This document shows positions 1 through 7,249 of a stretch of 33,498 nt of DNA, in pieces. Source of the stretch: JAGNRR01 sp964612525 (lineage in GTDB: Bacteria; Bacteroidota; Bacteroidia; Chitinophagales; Chitinophagaceae). The translations under genes and the position numbers were made by a program. The DNA is taken from NCBI GenBank assembly GCA_964612525.1, contig CAZTCQ010000017.1:1-33498 (forward strand), read 5' to 3'. The notes under the pieces were generated by a model, which saw only the letters and a program-made list of their open reading frames with translations, was not told the origin of the DNA and did not search any database. Position 1 is the stretch's first letter. Each line of letters opens with the position of its first letter.

Positions 1-2
1 AA

Positions 3-206
3 AAATTACCAGGAGCTGTTGATTTAAATATCCGAGCGGATTATCAATTGCGCACCAATTGGAACGTATTTCTAGAAGTAAATAATGTATTGAATAATAA
101 GTACAACCGGTGGAATGCATTTCCTAACTATGGATTCAATGCATTGGGTGGTTTGGTTTATTCTTTTAATAAATCATTAAGAACTTCAAAGATTATTACA
201 GAATAA
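3..206 (+). CDS. C-terminal end of a TonB-dependent receptor-like outer-membrane protein (5' end outside the window)
   Basis: The frame is open from the left edge and ends at TAA 204-206, giving 67 residues. They show the alternating, aromatic-rich pattern of the last strands of an outer-membrane beta-barrel, including RADYQLRTNWNVFLEVNNVL followed by NKYNRW and a final strand GGLVYSF. The phrase 'xVNNVLNNKYxRW' is typical of TonB-dependent receptor C-termini in Bacteroidota. The plug domain and TonB box lie outside, so the substrate cannot be named. A short tail follows the last strand, so the protein does not end on the usual terminal aromatic residue. The next gene starts 29 bases later on the same strand. 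An outer-membrane beta-barrel is well supported; receptor rather than another barrel is inferred. Confidence 0.7.
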   Translation, partial: KLPGAVDLNIRADYQLRTNWNVFLEVNNVLNNKYNRWNAFPNYGFNALGGLVYSFNKSLRTSKIITE

Positions 207-235
207 AATAAAACGCCTTACATTTATCGCTTCGA

Positions 236-1228
236 ATGATACAAATAGAAAACTATATTTCAGGTTTCTTATTAAAGAATAAATTCTGCGCCATAGCTGG
301 CTTGGGTAGCTTAGAATTAAAAAGAGAATCTGCGCAAATAAGAAATGAGGATCGTGATGTTTATCCGCCAAGTTATACCATTAGCTTTTCTCCTCTTGGA
401 GTAGTGGATGATGGTTTTGCCACTTACATTGCCAATCATGAGAATGTAAGTATCTCGAAGTCCTCAAATGACATCAAAACATTTAGCCAAGATGTAAAAC
501 GAGAGTTGAAAAAGACGGGGCGCTATGAGTTAGAAGGGGTAGGATTATTCACTTATAAAAATGAAACAATCCAGTTCATTCAAGATGACACCTTAGATTT
601 AGGCCAAGATCCTATAAAAATTTATCAAGAACGCGATCTACTTGAGGATGAGGAAACGCTAGCGGATGCCAAGAGTTTTAAAGATTTGAATTATACCCAC
701 AGTGAAAAAGGCATGGGGCGACCTCAAACTGGTACCCTGATTAAATACCTTCTTTCTTTACTACTACTAATTGGCTTGGCGGCTGGTGCCTATTATGCTT
801 ATAATTATTATCAGCAGTATAAAGTGGATAATCCACAGGAGCAATCCGTTGCTACGGTTGAAGATTTTGAGTCTACCGGATCAGATGATACAACCTACAA
901 TGCAGACGAGGCTCTTGAAACCAGCACAGCTGAAGCTGATGAAGCTAGTTCCGAAAGCTCGGAAGGAGTTGGTGTTTCTGCGGTTACAGCTCCTACTCGG
1001 GCAGCAGGAGAATACAAAGTGGCTGTGCAAGCCTATGATAATGCCGCCTCTGCAAAAGCTAAGTCTGACAAACTAAACTCATGGGATAATAAAACCACTG
1101 TGGTTCAAAAAGGAAATACACACTACGTCGTGGTTTATGCTACTTCAGTTTTGTCGGATACTACGGCGATAAAAGATTCACTTCGAAAGTATTTTAACCC
1201 AAGTGGTAAACCATTCATGGTCAAATAA
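236..1228 (+). CDS. HU-like (CCDC81-type) and SPOR domain membrane protein
   Basis: 330 residues. The N-terminal part (about 1-120) resembles the paired HU-like domains of the bacterial CCDC81/HU-SPOR family: opening MIQIENYISGFL, then a GLGSLEL turn, then a second unit ending in EGVGLFTYKNE. A single transmembrane helix rich in L, I and A covers about residues 167-190. An acidic Ser/Glu/Thr linker follows (about 200-250), then a C-terminal SPOR domain (about 258-330, starting GEYKVAVQAYDN). SPOR domains bind denuded peptidoglycan at division sites, so the layout suggests a protein linking a cytoplasmic DNA- or protein-binding module to septal cell wall. That role is inference. It precedes the rimP promoter and is probably a separate transcription unit. 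Confidence 0.8.
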   Translation: MIQIENYISGFLLKNKFCAIAGLGSLELKRESAQIRNEDRDVYPPSYTISFSPLGVVDDGFATYIANHENVSISKSSNDIKTFSQDVKRELKKTGRYELEGVGLFTYKNETIQFIQDDTLDLGQDPIKIYQERDLLEDEETLADAKSFKDLNYTHSEKGMGRPQTGTLIKYLLSLLLLIGLAAGAYYAYNYYQQYKVDNPQEQSVATVEDFESTGSDDTTYNADEALETSTAEADEASSESSEGVGVSAVTAPTRAAGEYKVAVQAYDNAASAKAKSDKLNSWDNKTTVVQKGNTHYVVVYATSVLSDTTAIKDSLRKYFNPSGKPFMVK

Positions 1229-1239
1229 GATATTTATAC

Positions 1240-1247
1240 TATATTTG
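1240..1247 (+). promoter_or_regulatory. -7 box of the rimP-nusA-infB promoter
   Basis: TATATTTG matches the Bacteroidota -7 consensus TAnnTTTG exactly. It lies 12 bases after the preceding stop codon and 77 bases before the rimP ATG. The expected start site is about 1252, which places the 1269-1290 hairpin inside the leader. I do not see a clean TTTG -33 element at 17-20 bases upstream. Confidence 0.6.
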
Positions 1248-1268
1248 CGTTCAGATGAGCGAATGAGA

Positions 1269-1290
1269 AAGGGAACTAATTAGTTCCCTT
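1269..1290 (+). terminator. Hairpin in the rimP leader (terminator or attenuator)
   Basis: AAGGGAACT-AATT-AGTTCCCTT is a perfect inverted repeat of 9 base pairs with a 4-base loop, followed by TTCT. It looks like an intrinsic terminator for the upstream HU/SPOR gene. Because it sits downstream of the -7 box at 1240-1247, it would also act on transcripts made from the rimP promoter. Confidence 0.65.
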
Positions 1291-1324
1291 TTCTATTAGC
1301 TAAAAATATAAGAGGTTTAACCCC

Positions 1325-1801
1325 ATGAGTAGAGAAGAAAAAATAGAACAATGGATCCAAGAAATACTGGAGGATACGGATTGCTTTATTTTATCGTCCA
1401 AACTCAAGGCTGACGCCAATTATAAGTTCTTTATCGATAGTGATTCTGGATTTTCATTAGACAAAAGCACGAAGATTAATCGAGCTTTGCGCAATAAAAT
1501 TGATGAATCGGGTTTGTTTCCTGATGGAAACTACTCTTTAGAAATATCAAGCCCTGGAACCAGTGAACCTTTGCAATTGCCACGCCAATATAAAAAGAAC
1601 ATTGGACGCTTATTAGAAATTGTGACAAAGAACGAAGAAAAAATGGAAGGCCGACTTAAAGAAATAAAAGAAGACGAACTAGTTATAGAAGTAAAAGGAA
1701 AAAACTCCCGAGGGTTGCCTTCGGATAAACTACCAACAAAAATGAAAAACATTAATTTAAACAACATTGAAACCGCTACTGTACAAGTAGAATTTAAATA
1801 A
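1325..1801 (+). CDS. rimP: Ribosome maturation factor RimP
   Basis: 158 residues, the usual length. RimP binds the 30S subunit and is needed for its maturation. The family signature is visible in LEISSPGTSEPLQLPRQYKK (about residues 75-94), where the SSPG motif and the following P-x-QYKKxIG are highly conserved. The N-terminal alpha/beta domain covers about 1-85. A C-terminal Sm-like domain (about 90-158) includes EGRLKEI and the final ETATVQVEF. It is the first gene of the conserved rimP-nusA-infB operon, with nusA starting 6 bases after its stop. The start ATG at 1325 follows an A/T-rich leader without a Shine-Dalgarno sequence, as is common in Bacteroidota. Confidence 0.95.
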   Translation: MSREEKIEQWIQEILEDTDCFILSSKLKADANYKFFIDSDSGFSLDKSTKINRALRNKIDESGLFPDGNYSLEISSPGTSEPLQLPRQYKKNIGRLLEIVTKNEEKMEGRLKEIKEDELVIEVKGKNSRGLPSDKLPTKMKNINLNNIETATVQVEFK

Positions 1802-1807
1802 TTAATT

Positions 1808-3055
1808 ATGGCAAGTATTAATTTAATAGACTCGTTTGCAGAATTTAAGGAAGCTGAGAGCATCGACAGACCTACACTAATTAAAGTATTGGAAGATGTT
1901 TTTAAAACCATTCTTCGTAAGAAGTATGAAACTGATGAACCGTTTGATGTAATTGTAAACGATCAAACGGGAGATTTGGAGATTTTTCATCGCAAAGAAG
2001 TTGTGGCCGACAGAGATTTAGAAGACTACGTTACACAAATTAAGCTATCAGAAGCGCTCGAAGTGGACGACACTTACGAGATTGGAGATGAGGTTTATAA
2101 GGAAATCAAGATGGTTGACTTTGGGCGTAGAGCGGTTTTGGCAGCAAAACAAACTTTGGCTTCTCGTATCAACGACCTCAAGAAAAACATCCTTATGGAA
2201 AAGTATAAGGAGCGTGTGGGTCAAATTATTAGCGGAGAGGTTTATCAAATTTGGAAGCGTGAAATCATGCTATTGGATGATGACGGAAATGAATTGATAT
2301 TACCAAAATATGAACAGATACCATCTGACTATTTCAAAAAAGGTGAAACGACCCGTGCGGTGGTGAAAGCAGTAGAAATGAAAGGCAACACGCCAGTAAT
2401 TATACTTTCCAGAACAGCACCATCCTTTTTAGAAAAATTATTAGAAATAGAAGTTCCTGAAATTTTTGATGGACTGATTTCTATTAAAAACATTGTAAGA
2501 GTTCCGGGCGAAAGAGCAAAAGTAGCCGTAGAAAGTTATGATGATCGCATTGATCCGGTTGGAGCTTGTGTAGGAATGAAAGGAAGCAGAATTCACGGAA
2601 TTGTAAGAGAGCTCCGCAATGAGAATATTGATATTATCAACTATACTAACAATTTACAATTGTTGATTACTCGGTCTTTAACACCCGCTAGAATTAGCTC
2701 AATGGAGATTGATGAGGAAGATAAATACGTAGAAGTGCTAATGAAGGCTGATCAAGTATCCTTAGCTATTGGTAGAAGAGGAGTAAATATCAAACTAGCT
2801 CAAGAATTAACGGGTTATAAAATAGAAGTATTCCGAGACGATGTAGATAGCGACGACGAATACGATGTGCCGTTAACAGAGTTCTCGGATGAAATAGAAC
2901 AATGGGTAATAGATGAACTAGTAAAAATTGGTTGCGATACCGCCAAAAGTGTGTTAGGATTGGAAGATGCTGACCTTGCTAAACGAAGCGACTTAGAGGA
3001 AGAAACTATTGCAGACGTAAGACGAATTCTAAAATCTGAATTCGAAGAGGAATAA
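1808..3055 (+). CDS. nusA: Transcription termination/antitermination factor NusA
   Basis: 415 residues, short compared with about 495 in E. coli, as expected for Bacteroidota. NusA binds RNA polymerase near the RNA exit channel and controls pausing, termination and antitermination. Order: N-terminal polymerase-binding domain (about 1-130, with DFGRRAVLAAKQ near its end), S1 domain (about 133-200, starting GQIISGEVYQIWKRE), KH1 (about 230-290, with DPVGACVGMKGSRI), KH2 (about 300-350, with AIGRRGVNIKLAQ), then an acidic linker and one helix-hairpin-helix-like segment at the end. The duplicated acidic repeats of the E. coli protein are absent. Co-transcribed with rimP and infB; the leader hairpin upstream of rimP could allow NusA feedback on its own operon, which is inference. 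Confidence 0.96.
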   Translation: MASINLIDSFAEFKEAESIDRPTLIKVLEDVFKTILRKKYETDEPFDVIVNDQTGDLEIFHRKEVVADRDLEDYVTQIKLSEALEVDDTYEIGDEVYKEIKMVDFGRRAVLAAKQTLASRINDLKKNILMEKYKERVGQIISGEVYQIWKREIMLLDDDGNELILPKYEQIPSDYFKKGETTRAVVKAVEMKGNTPVIILSRTAPSFLEKLLEIEVPEIFDGLISIKNIVRVPGERAKVAVESYDDRIDPVGACVGMKGSRIHGIVRELRNENIDIINYTNNLQLLITRSLTPARISSMEIDEEDKYVEVLMKADQVSLAIGRRGVNIKLAQELTGYKIEVFRDDVDSDDEYDVPLTEFSDEIEQWVIDELVKIGCDTAKSVLGLEDADLAKRSDLEEETIADVRRILKSEFEEE

Positions 3056-3082
3056 AAAAAGAGTATATTCGAAACAACATAT

Positions 3083-5758
3083 ATGGGAAATAGCAAAGGC
3101 ATAAGATTGATGAAGGCCGCCAAAGAATTTAATATTGGTAAGGATACCCTTGTGCAATTCTTATTGGATAAAAAATTTGAGGTCGAGAATAGACCGAATA
3201 CCGTACTGTCTGAAAAAATGTACGAAGAGCTTATGCTGGAGTTTTCGCAGGATAAAGCCGCTAAAAAGAAAAGCGAAAAAATCAGCTTGCAAGTACAGCA
3301 AGTTGAAAAACCTGAGAAAAAAGAGCCTGTAAAAGAAAAAGTTTCCTTGAAAAAAGAGGAAGCAGTAAAGGTAAAAGTTACTGATAAAATTGATTTGGAC
3401 AAGCCGGCGCCTGCTGCCGAGCCAGAGCCAACCCCAGAACCACCGAAAAAGAAAACGGTGACCAAGAAAAAGTCGGTCGCAACTAAATCAAAAACAGTCG
3501 CCAAAAAGGTTTCTTTAAAAAAGGATGAAGCCGTTAAGCTGAAAGTCAAAGACAAAATTGATTTAGATAAACCAGCCGCCAAATCAGAATCAGAAGTTCT
3601 CGCGAAGAAAGAGGAGCCGAAAAAAGAGGAGAAAGAAACAAAAGAAGAGCCAGAAGTTAAAATTGAAAATATTAAGGCACGTAAATTAGAAGGGCCTAAA
3701 ATTCTCAAAAAAATTGAACTGAAAGAAGAAGTTCCAAGAACAAGAAAAAAACGGAAGAGAATTCCTACTAAAGGAGCGAAACCCACAACCAATAGACCGA
3801 ATAAACCTTGGCAGCAAAAAGGAAAGCCGGAGCAAGGTCAGACGGTTGATCCTAAATTGATTCAGCAGCGTTTGAAACAAACAATGAATCGGGTACAAGG
3901 AAATTCTTCCAAGCGACCACCAAAAAGCCTAAGAAAAAATCGCAAAAAAGATAAGGCGGATAGAAAAGAGTTTCAGGAGCAAATGGCGAGCAATGATCTC
4001 GGCGAAAAAGTATTACGTATCACTGAATTTTTATCAGTTTCTGAGCTAGCGAGCTTAATGGATGCTGATGTGACTGAGGTAATCAGCTCTTGTATGAGTT
4101 TGGGACGTATGGTTAGTATTAATCAGCGTCTTGATGCTGAATTGATTGAAATCGTGGCAGAAGAGTTTGACTATGAAGTAGAATTTATTGAACTCGAGGA
4201 TAAAACAGAAGAGGAGGTAATCGAAGAAGATAGTGAGGAGGATTTAGTATCACGTCCGCCGATTGTAACCATAATGGGTCACGTGGATCATGGTAAAACT
4301 TCTTTACTAGATTACATTCGAAACGCTAGTGTAGTAGATGGCGAAGCGGGAGGAATTACACAGCACATTGGGGCTTATAAAGTGAAAACAGAAAGCGGAA
4401 AAGAAATTACCTTTTTAGATACTCCGGGTCACGAAGCCTTTACGGCCATGAGAGCTAGGGGAGCAAAAGTAACCGATGTAGTAGTGGTGGTGGTAGCAGC
4501 TGATGATGCGGTAATGCCACAAACGAAGGAGGCTATTTCACACGCACAAGCAGCCGAAGTTCCCATGATTTTTGCCATTAATAAAATTGATAAAGACGGC
4601 GCAAACCCTGACAGAATTAAAGAGGAGCTTTCGGGAATGAATATTTTGGTTGAAGATTGGGGCGGTAAATACCAATCACAAGAAATATCAGCCAAAAAAG
4701 GATTGAACATCTCAGAATTACTGGAAAAGATTGTTTTAGAAGCCGACTTACTAGAACTCAAAGCCAATCCAGATCGTTTAGGTTATGGTACCGTTGTAGA
4801 AGCTTCTTTGGATAAAGGTCGCGGATATATGTCTACCATCTTGGTTCAGAATGGAACGGTTCAAGTAGGGGATATGCTTTTGGCAGGACCTTATTATGGA
4901 AGAATCAAAGCCATGACGGACGAAAGAGGTAAACCAGTAAAAGTTGCTGGACCCTCAACGCCGGTTCAGATTTTAGGTTTCGGTGGGGCACCCCAATCTG
5001 GTGATACGTTCCGAGCTTATGAAGACGAAAACGAAGCCAAAGCCAAAGCAAATGAGAGAGAAAAAATATTGCGTGAGCAAGGTATGCGCACTAAGAAGCA
5101 TATTACCCTAGATGAGATCGGACGTCGATTGGCACTTGGAAATTTCCAGCAATTGAACTTGATTATCAAGGGAGATGTGGATGGCTCTGTAGAAGCGCTA
5201 AGCGATTCATTAGAAAAACTTTCTACCGAGGAAATTGTAGTAAATGTTATTCATAAAGCCGTTGGTCAAATTACTGAACGAGATGTTCTCTTGGCATCTG
5301 CTTCTGACGCGATTATCTGTGGTTTCCAAGTAAGACCATCTTCTCAAGCCAATAAATTGGCAGCAGAGGAGAATATTGAAATCAGAGCTTACTCTGTAAT
5401 CTATGATGCGATTGATGAAATCAAGAGTGCCATGGAAGGAATGCTTGAGCCTAAAGTAGAGCGTAAAGTAACTGCACAATTAGAGGTCCTCGAAGTATTC
5501 AATATTACGGGCGTTGGAAAAGTGGCAGGTTGTACTGTTACTGATGGTAAAATCAAGCGTGACCATAAAATCAATTTGGTACGTGAAGGAATTGTCCTCT
5601 ACAGCGGAGAACTTGGAGCATTAAAACGGTATAAAGACGAGGTGAAGGAAGTTGTAAACGGCCAAGAATGTGGTATCAGCGTGAAAGGATTTAATGATAT
5701 TAAATCTGGAGATATTGTAGAAGCATTCGAAGAGATAGAAACGAAACGAACCTTGTAA
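3083..5758 (+). CDS. infB: Translation initiation factor IF-2
   Basis: 891 residues. IF-2 is the GTPase that places initiator tRNA on the 30S subunit and promotes subunit joining. A first IF2-N module covers about 6-56. A long Lys/Glu/Pro-rich disordered linker covers about 60-300. A second IF2-N-like module covers about 307-375. The GTPase domain shows G1 GHVDHGKT at 399-406, G3 DTPGH at 446-450 and G4 NKID at 500-503. Domains II-IV follow to the C-terminus, which contains GVGKVAGCTVTDGKI. The linker carries two near-identical modules beginning VSLKK at about residues 87 and 143. It is the last gene of the rimP operon, 27 bases after nusA, and is convergent with the CAP gene. The usual intrinsic terminator is not obvious in the 27 bases after the stop. 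Confidence 0.97.
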   Translation: MGNSKGIRLMKAAKEFNIGKDTLVQFLLDKKFEVENRPNTVLSEKMYEELMLEFSQDKAAKKKSEKISLQVQQVEKPEKKEPVKEKVSLKKEEAVKVKVTDKIDLDKPAPAAEPEPTPEPPKKKTVTKKKSVATKSKTVAKKVSLKKDEAVKLKVKDKIDLDKPAAKSESEVLAKKEEPKKEEKETKEEPEVKIENIKARKLEGPKILKKIELKEEVPRTRKKRKRIPTKGAKPTTNRPNKPWQQKGKPEQGQTVDPKLIQQRLKQTMNRVQGNSSKRPPKSLRKNRKKDKADRKEFQEQMASNDLGEKVLRITEFLSVSELASLMDADVTEVISSCMSLGRMVSINQRLDAELIEIVAEEFDYEVEFIELEDKTEEEVIEEDSEEDLVSRPPIVTIMGHVDHGKTSLLDYIRNASVVDGEAGGITQHIGAYKVKTESGKEITFLDTPGHEAFTAMRARGAKVTDVVVVVVAADDAVMPQTKEAISHAQAAEVPMIFAINKIDKDGANPDRIKEELSGMNILVEDWGGKYQSQEISAKKGLNISELLEKIVLEADLLELKANPDRLGYGTVVEASLDKGRGYMSTILVQNGTVQVGDMLLAGPYYGRIKAMTDERGKPVKVAGPSTPVQILGFGGAPQSGDTFRAYEDENEAKAKANEREKILREQGMRTKKHITLDEIGRRLALGNFQQLNLIIKGDVDGSVEALSDSLEKLSTEEIVVNVIHKAVGQITERDVLLASASDAIICGFQVRPSSQANKLAAEENIEIRAYSVIYDAIDEIKSAMEGMLEPKVERKVTAQLEVLEVFNITGVGKVAGCTVTDGKIKRDHKINLVREGIVLYSGELGALKRYKDEVKEVVNGQECGISVKGFNDIKSGDIVEAFEEIETKRTL

Positions 5759-5785
5759 GCTTAAGTTTATAAAAAGGTTTATCGC

Positions 5786-6424
5786 TTATTTTATCTCATC
5801 TGCTTTTGGGCGTCTGAAGGAAAAATCTATTACGGTAATTTTTGATTCTTTACTTTTTTTGAAAGGAAGAATACTTACGGCTACATATTTTAGTTTTGGA
5901 TCAAGCATCACTTCTCGATGTCCTAATGTGGGTACTCCTTTGTCAATTAATAAGCGTTCCACCTTTGTGGCGGGTGTTCCTCCGCCGTAGTGCAGACACT
6001 CAGCATTAATTTTTCTATCACATTGTGTGCTCTGTCGCTCATGTCCCATATAGCCTTTAGGCCCCGAGGTAATTGCATGACAATAAGCCGTTTCCCATAG
6101 TGACTTTGACGGTATCAATGGTTGCTTGATAGGCTTCATATTTTGTAAAGTCTGTAGCAAGGTCTTGGTATAAACAGGGTCAATATTTTTAATCTTTCTA
6201 AAGTGTAAATACCACCTTGGATACATACGTGCGATATTGATCCATTGAATAATTTTTTTTTCGGTAGGACTTAGGAATGGACAATTAATTTTCATTTTAG
6301 TTTCTTGCATTACCCTTGCTGAATCAAAAGAGCTAGCAGTGACAGGAATGGCGATATATTTCTCTTGGGCACTCAAAAAAGGGCTACTTAAAAAGAAAAG
6401 AATTGCTAGAAAATAAAAACGCAT
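5786..6424 (-). CDS. Secreted CAP (SCP/PR-1) domain protein
   Basis: 212 residues with a signal peptide (1-19, hydrophobic core FLAILFFLSSPFL, likely cleavage after LSA). The body matches the CAP superfamily: a first helix SPTEKKIIQWINIAR (about 52-66), then His116 in CHAITSG, GHER at 127-130, AECL with Glu142 in the place of the family GEN motif, and GHRE at 168-171 followed by MLDPKLKYVAVSI, the conserved final strand. H116, E142 and H169 match the positions of the CAP cavity His/Glu residues. Bacterial CAP proteins are secreted and of mostly unknown function, so none is claimed. It lies tail-to-tail with infB and head-to-head with the nitroreductase gene, 62 bases apart. Confidence 0.8.
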   Translation of the reverse strand: MRFYFLAILFFLSSPFLSAQEKYIAIPVTASSFDSARVMQETKMKINCPFLSPTEKKIIQWINIARMYPRWYLHFRKIKNIDPVYTKTLLQTLQNMKPIKQPLIPSKSLWETAYCHAITSGPKGYMGHERQSTQCDRKINAECLHYGGGTPATKVERLLIDKGVPTLGHREVMLDPKLKYVAVSILPFKKSKESKITVIDFSFRRPKADEIK

Positions 6425-6450
6425 TGTAGGTTGGACGGTTTTTTAGGGAC

Positions 6451-6458
6451 TAAATTTG
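6451..6458 (+). promoter_or_regulatory. -7 box for the nitroreductase gene
   Basis: TAAATTTG matches TAnnTTTG. A weak -33 element TTGG (6431-6434) lies 16 bases upstream. The expected start site near 6463 leaves a leader of about 24 bases. It lies between the divergent CAP and nitroreductase genes; I see no equally good box on the minus strand. Confidence 0.55.
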
Positions 6459-6486
6459 TGAATGAAACTATAAAAATATTGCACGC

Positions 6487-7173
6487 ATGGCAGAAAAGAA
6501 AGAAATAAAAGGACATCCGTTTGTGAGTTATAGTAAGAAAGAAATTACGGCAGATGAATGCAAGTCGCGTGCGGCAAAATTTTACACCTGGATGGATCAG
6601 CGTAGAAGCGTTCGAGATTTTTCTGACAAACCCATTCCTAAAGAGGTTATAGAAAATATTTTGCTATCAGCCTCTACAGCCCCTAGCGGAGCTCATAAGC
6701 AGCCTTGGACGTTTTGCGTTGTAAGCAATCCTGAAATGAAAACACAAATACGCAAAGCTGCCGAGGAGGAGGAGCGCATTAGCTATGGTGGTCGTATGAG
6801 CGAAGAGTGGTTAAAAGATTTAGAGCCAATAGGCACGGATTGGGAGAAGCCATTTTTAGAAATAGCGCCGTATTTAATCATCGTCTTCAAAAGAAGCTAT
6901 GAGCTTAATGAAGAGGGAGGGAAACACAAAAATTATTATGTACAGGAAAGTGTAGGCCTCGCTTGTGGCTTTTTATTGGCTGCGATCCATGAGGCTGGAT
7001 TAGTGGCACTCACACACACGCCTAGTCCTATGAATTTTTTAGCGAAGCTTTTAGAACGTCCTGAAAATGAAAAACCGTTCTTATTAATTCCAGTGGGATA
7101 TCCAGTGAGTGAATGTTGGGTGCCTGATATCGAGCGAAAATCTTTGGATCAAATTGCCGTTTGGTACGATTAG
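6487..7173 (+). CDS. Iodotyrosine deiodinase-like nitroreductase-family flavoprotein
   Basis: 228 residues. The closest remembered relative is iodotyrosine deiodinase (IYD), an FMN enzyme that reductively removes halogen from halotyrosines. Family marks are RRSVRDF at 39-45 (FMN phosphate binding), TAPSGAH at 64-70, EEEERISY at 93-100, ACGFLLAA near 160 and LIPVGYP near 200, followed by VPDIERKSLDQI, which parallels the human C-terminal segment. The three lid residues that hold the iodotyrosine zwitterion in mammalian IYD (Glu157, Tyr161, Lys182) correspond in spacing to Glu96, Tyr100 and Lys121 here. There is no membrane anchor, unlike the mammalian enzyme. A general nitroreductase role is possible, but the intact lid triad favours a halotyrosine or related tyrosine-derived substrate. 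It appears to be a single-gene unit with its own promoter. Confidence 0.85.
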   Translation: MAEKKEIKGHPFVSYSKKEITADECKSRAAKFYTWMDQRRSVRDFSDKPIPKEVIENILLSASTAPSGAHKQPWTFCVVSNPEMKTQIRKAAEEEERISYGGRMSEEWLKDLEPIGTDWEKPFLEIAPYLIIVFKRSYELNEEGGKHKNYYVQESVGLACGFLLAAIHEAGLVALTHTPSPMNFLAKLLERPENEKPFLLIPVGYPVSECWVPDIERKSLDQIAVWYD

Positions 7174-7249
7174 GCCTACAAAAGAATGTTAAATGATTTC
7201 GCTTACCTCAACACCCTAGCGGATTAATTCGTATTTTGCACGCTTAGTA

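Noticed and set aside
5749..5779. Terminator after infB (AACCTT ... AAGGTT)
   Set aside because: The arms are 19 bases apart, overlap the coding end and are not followed by a U run; too weak to call.
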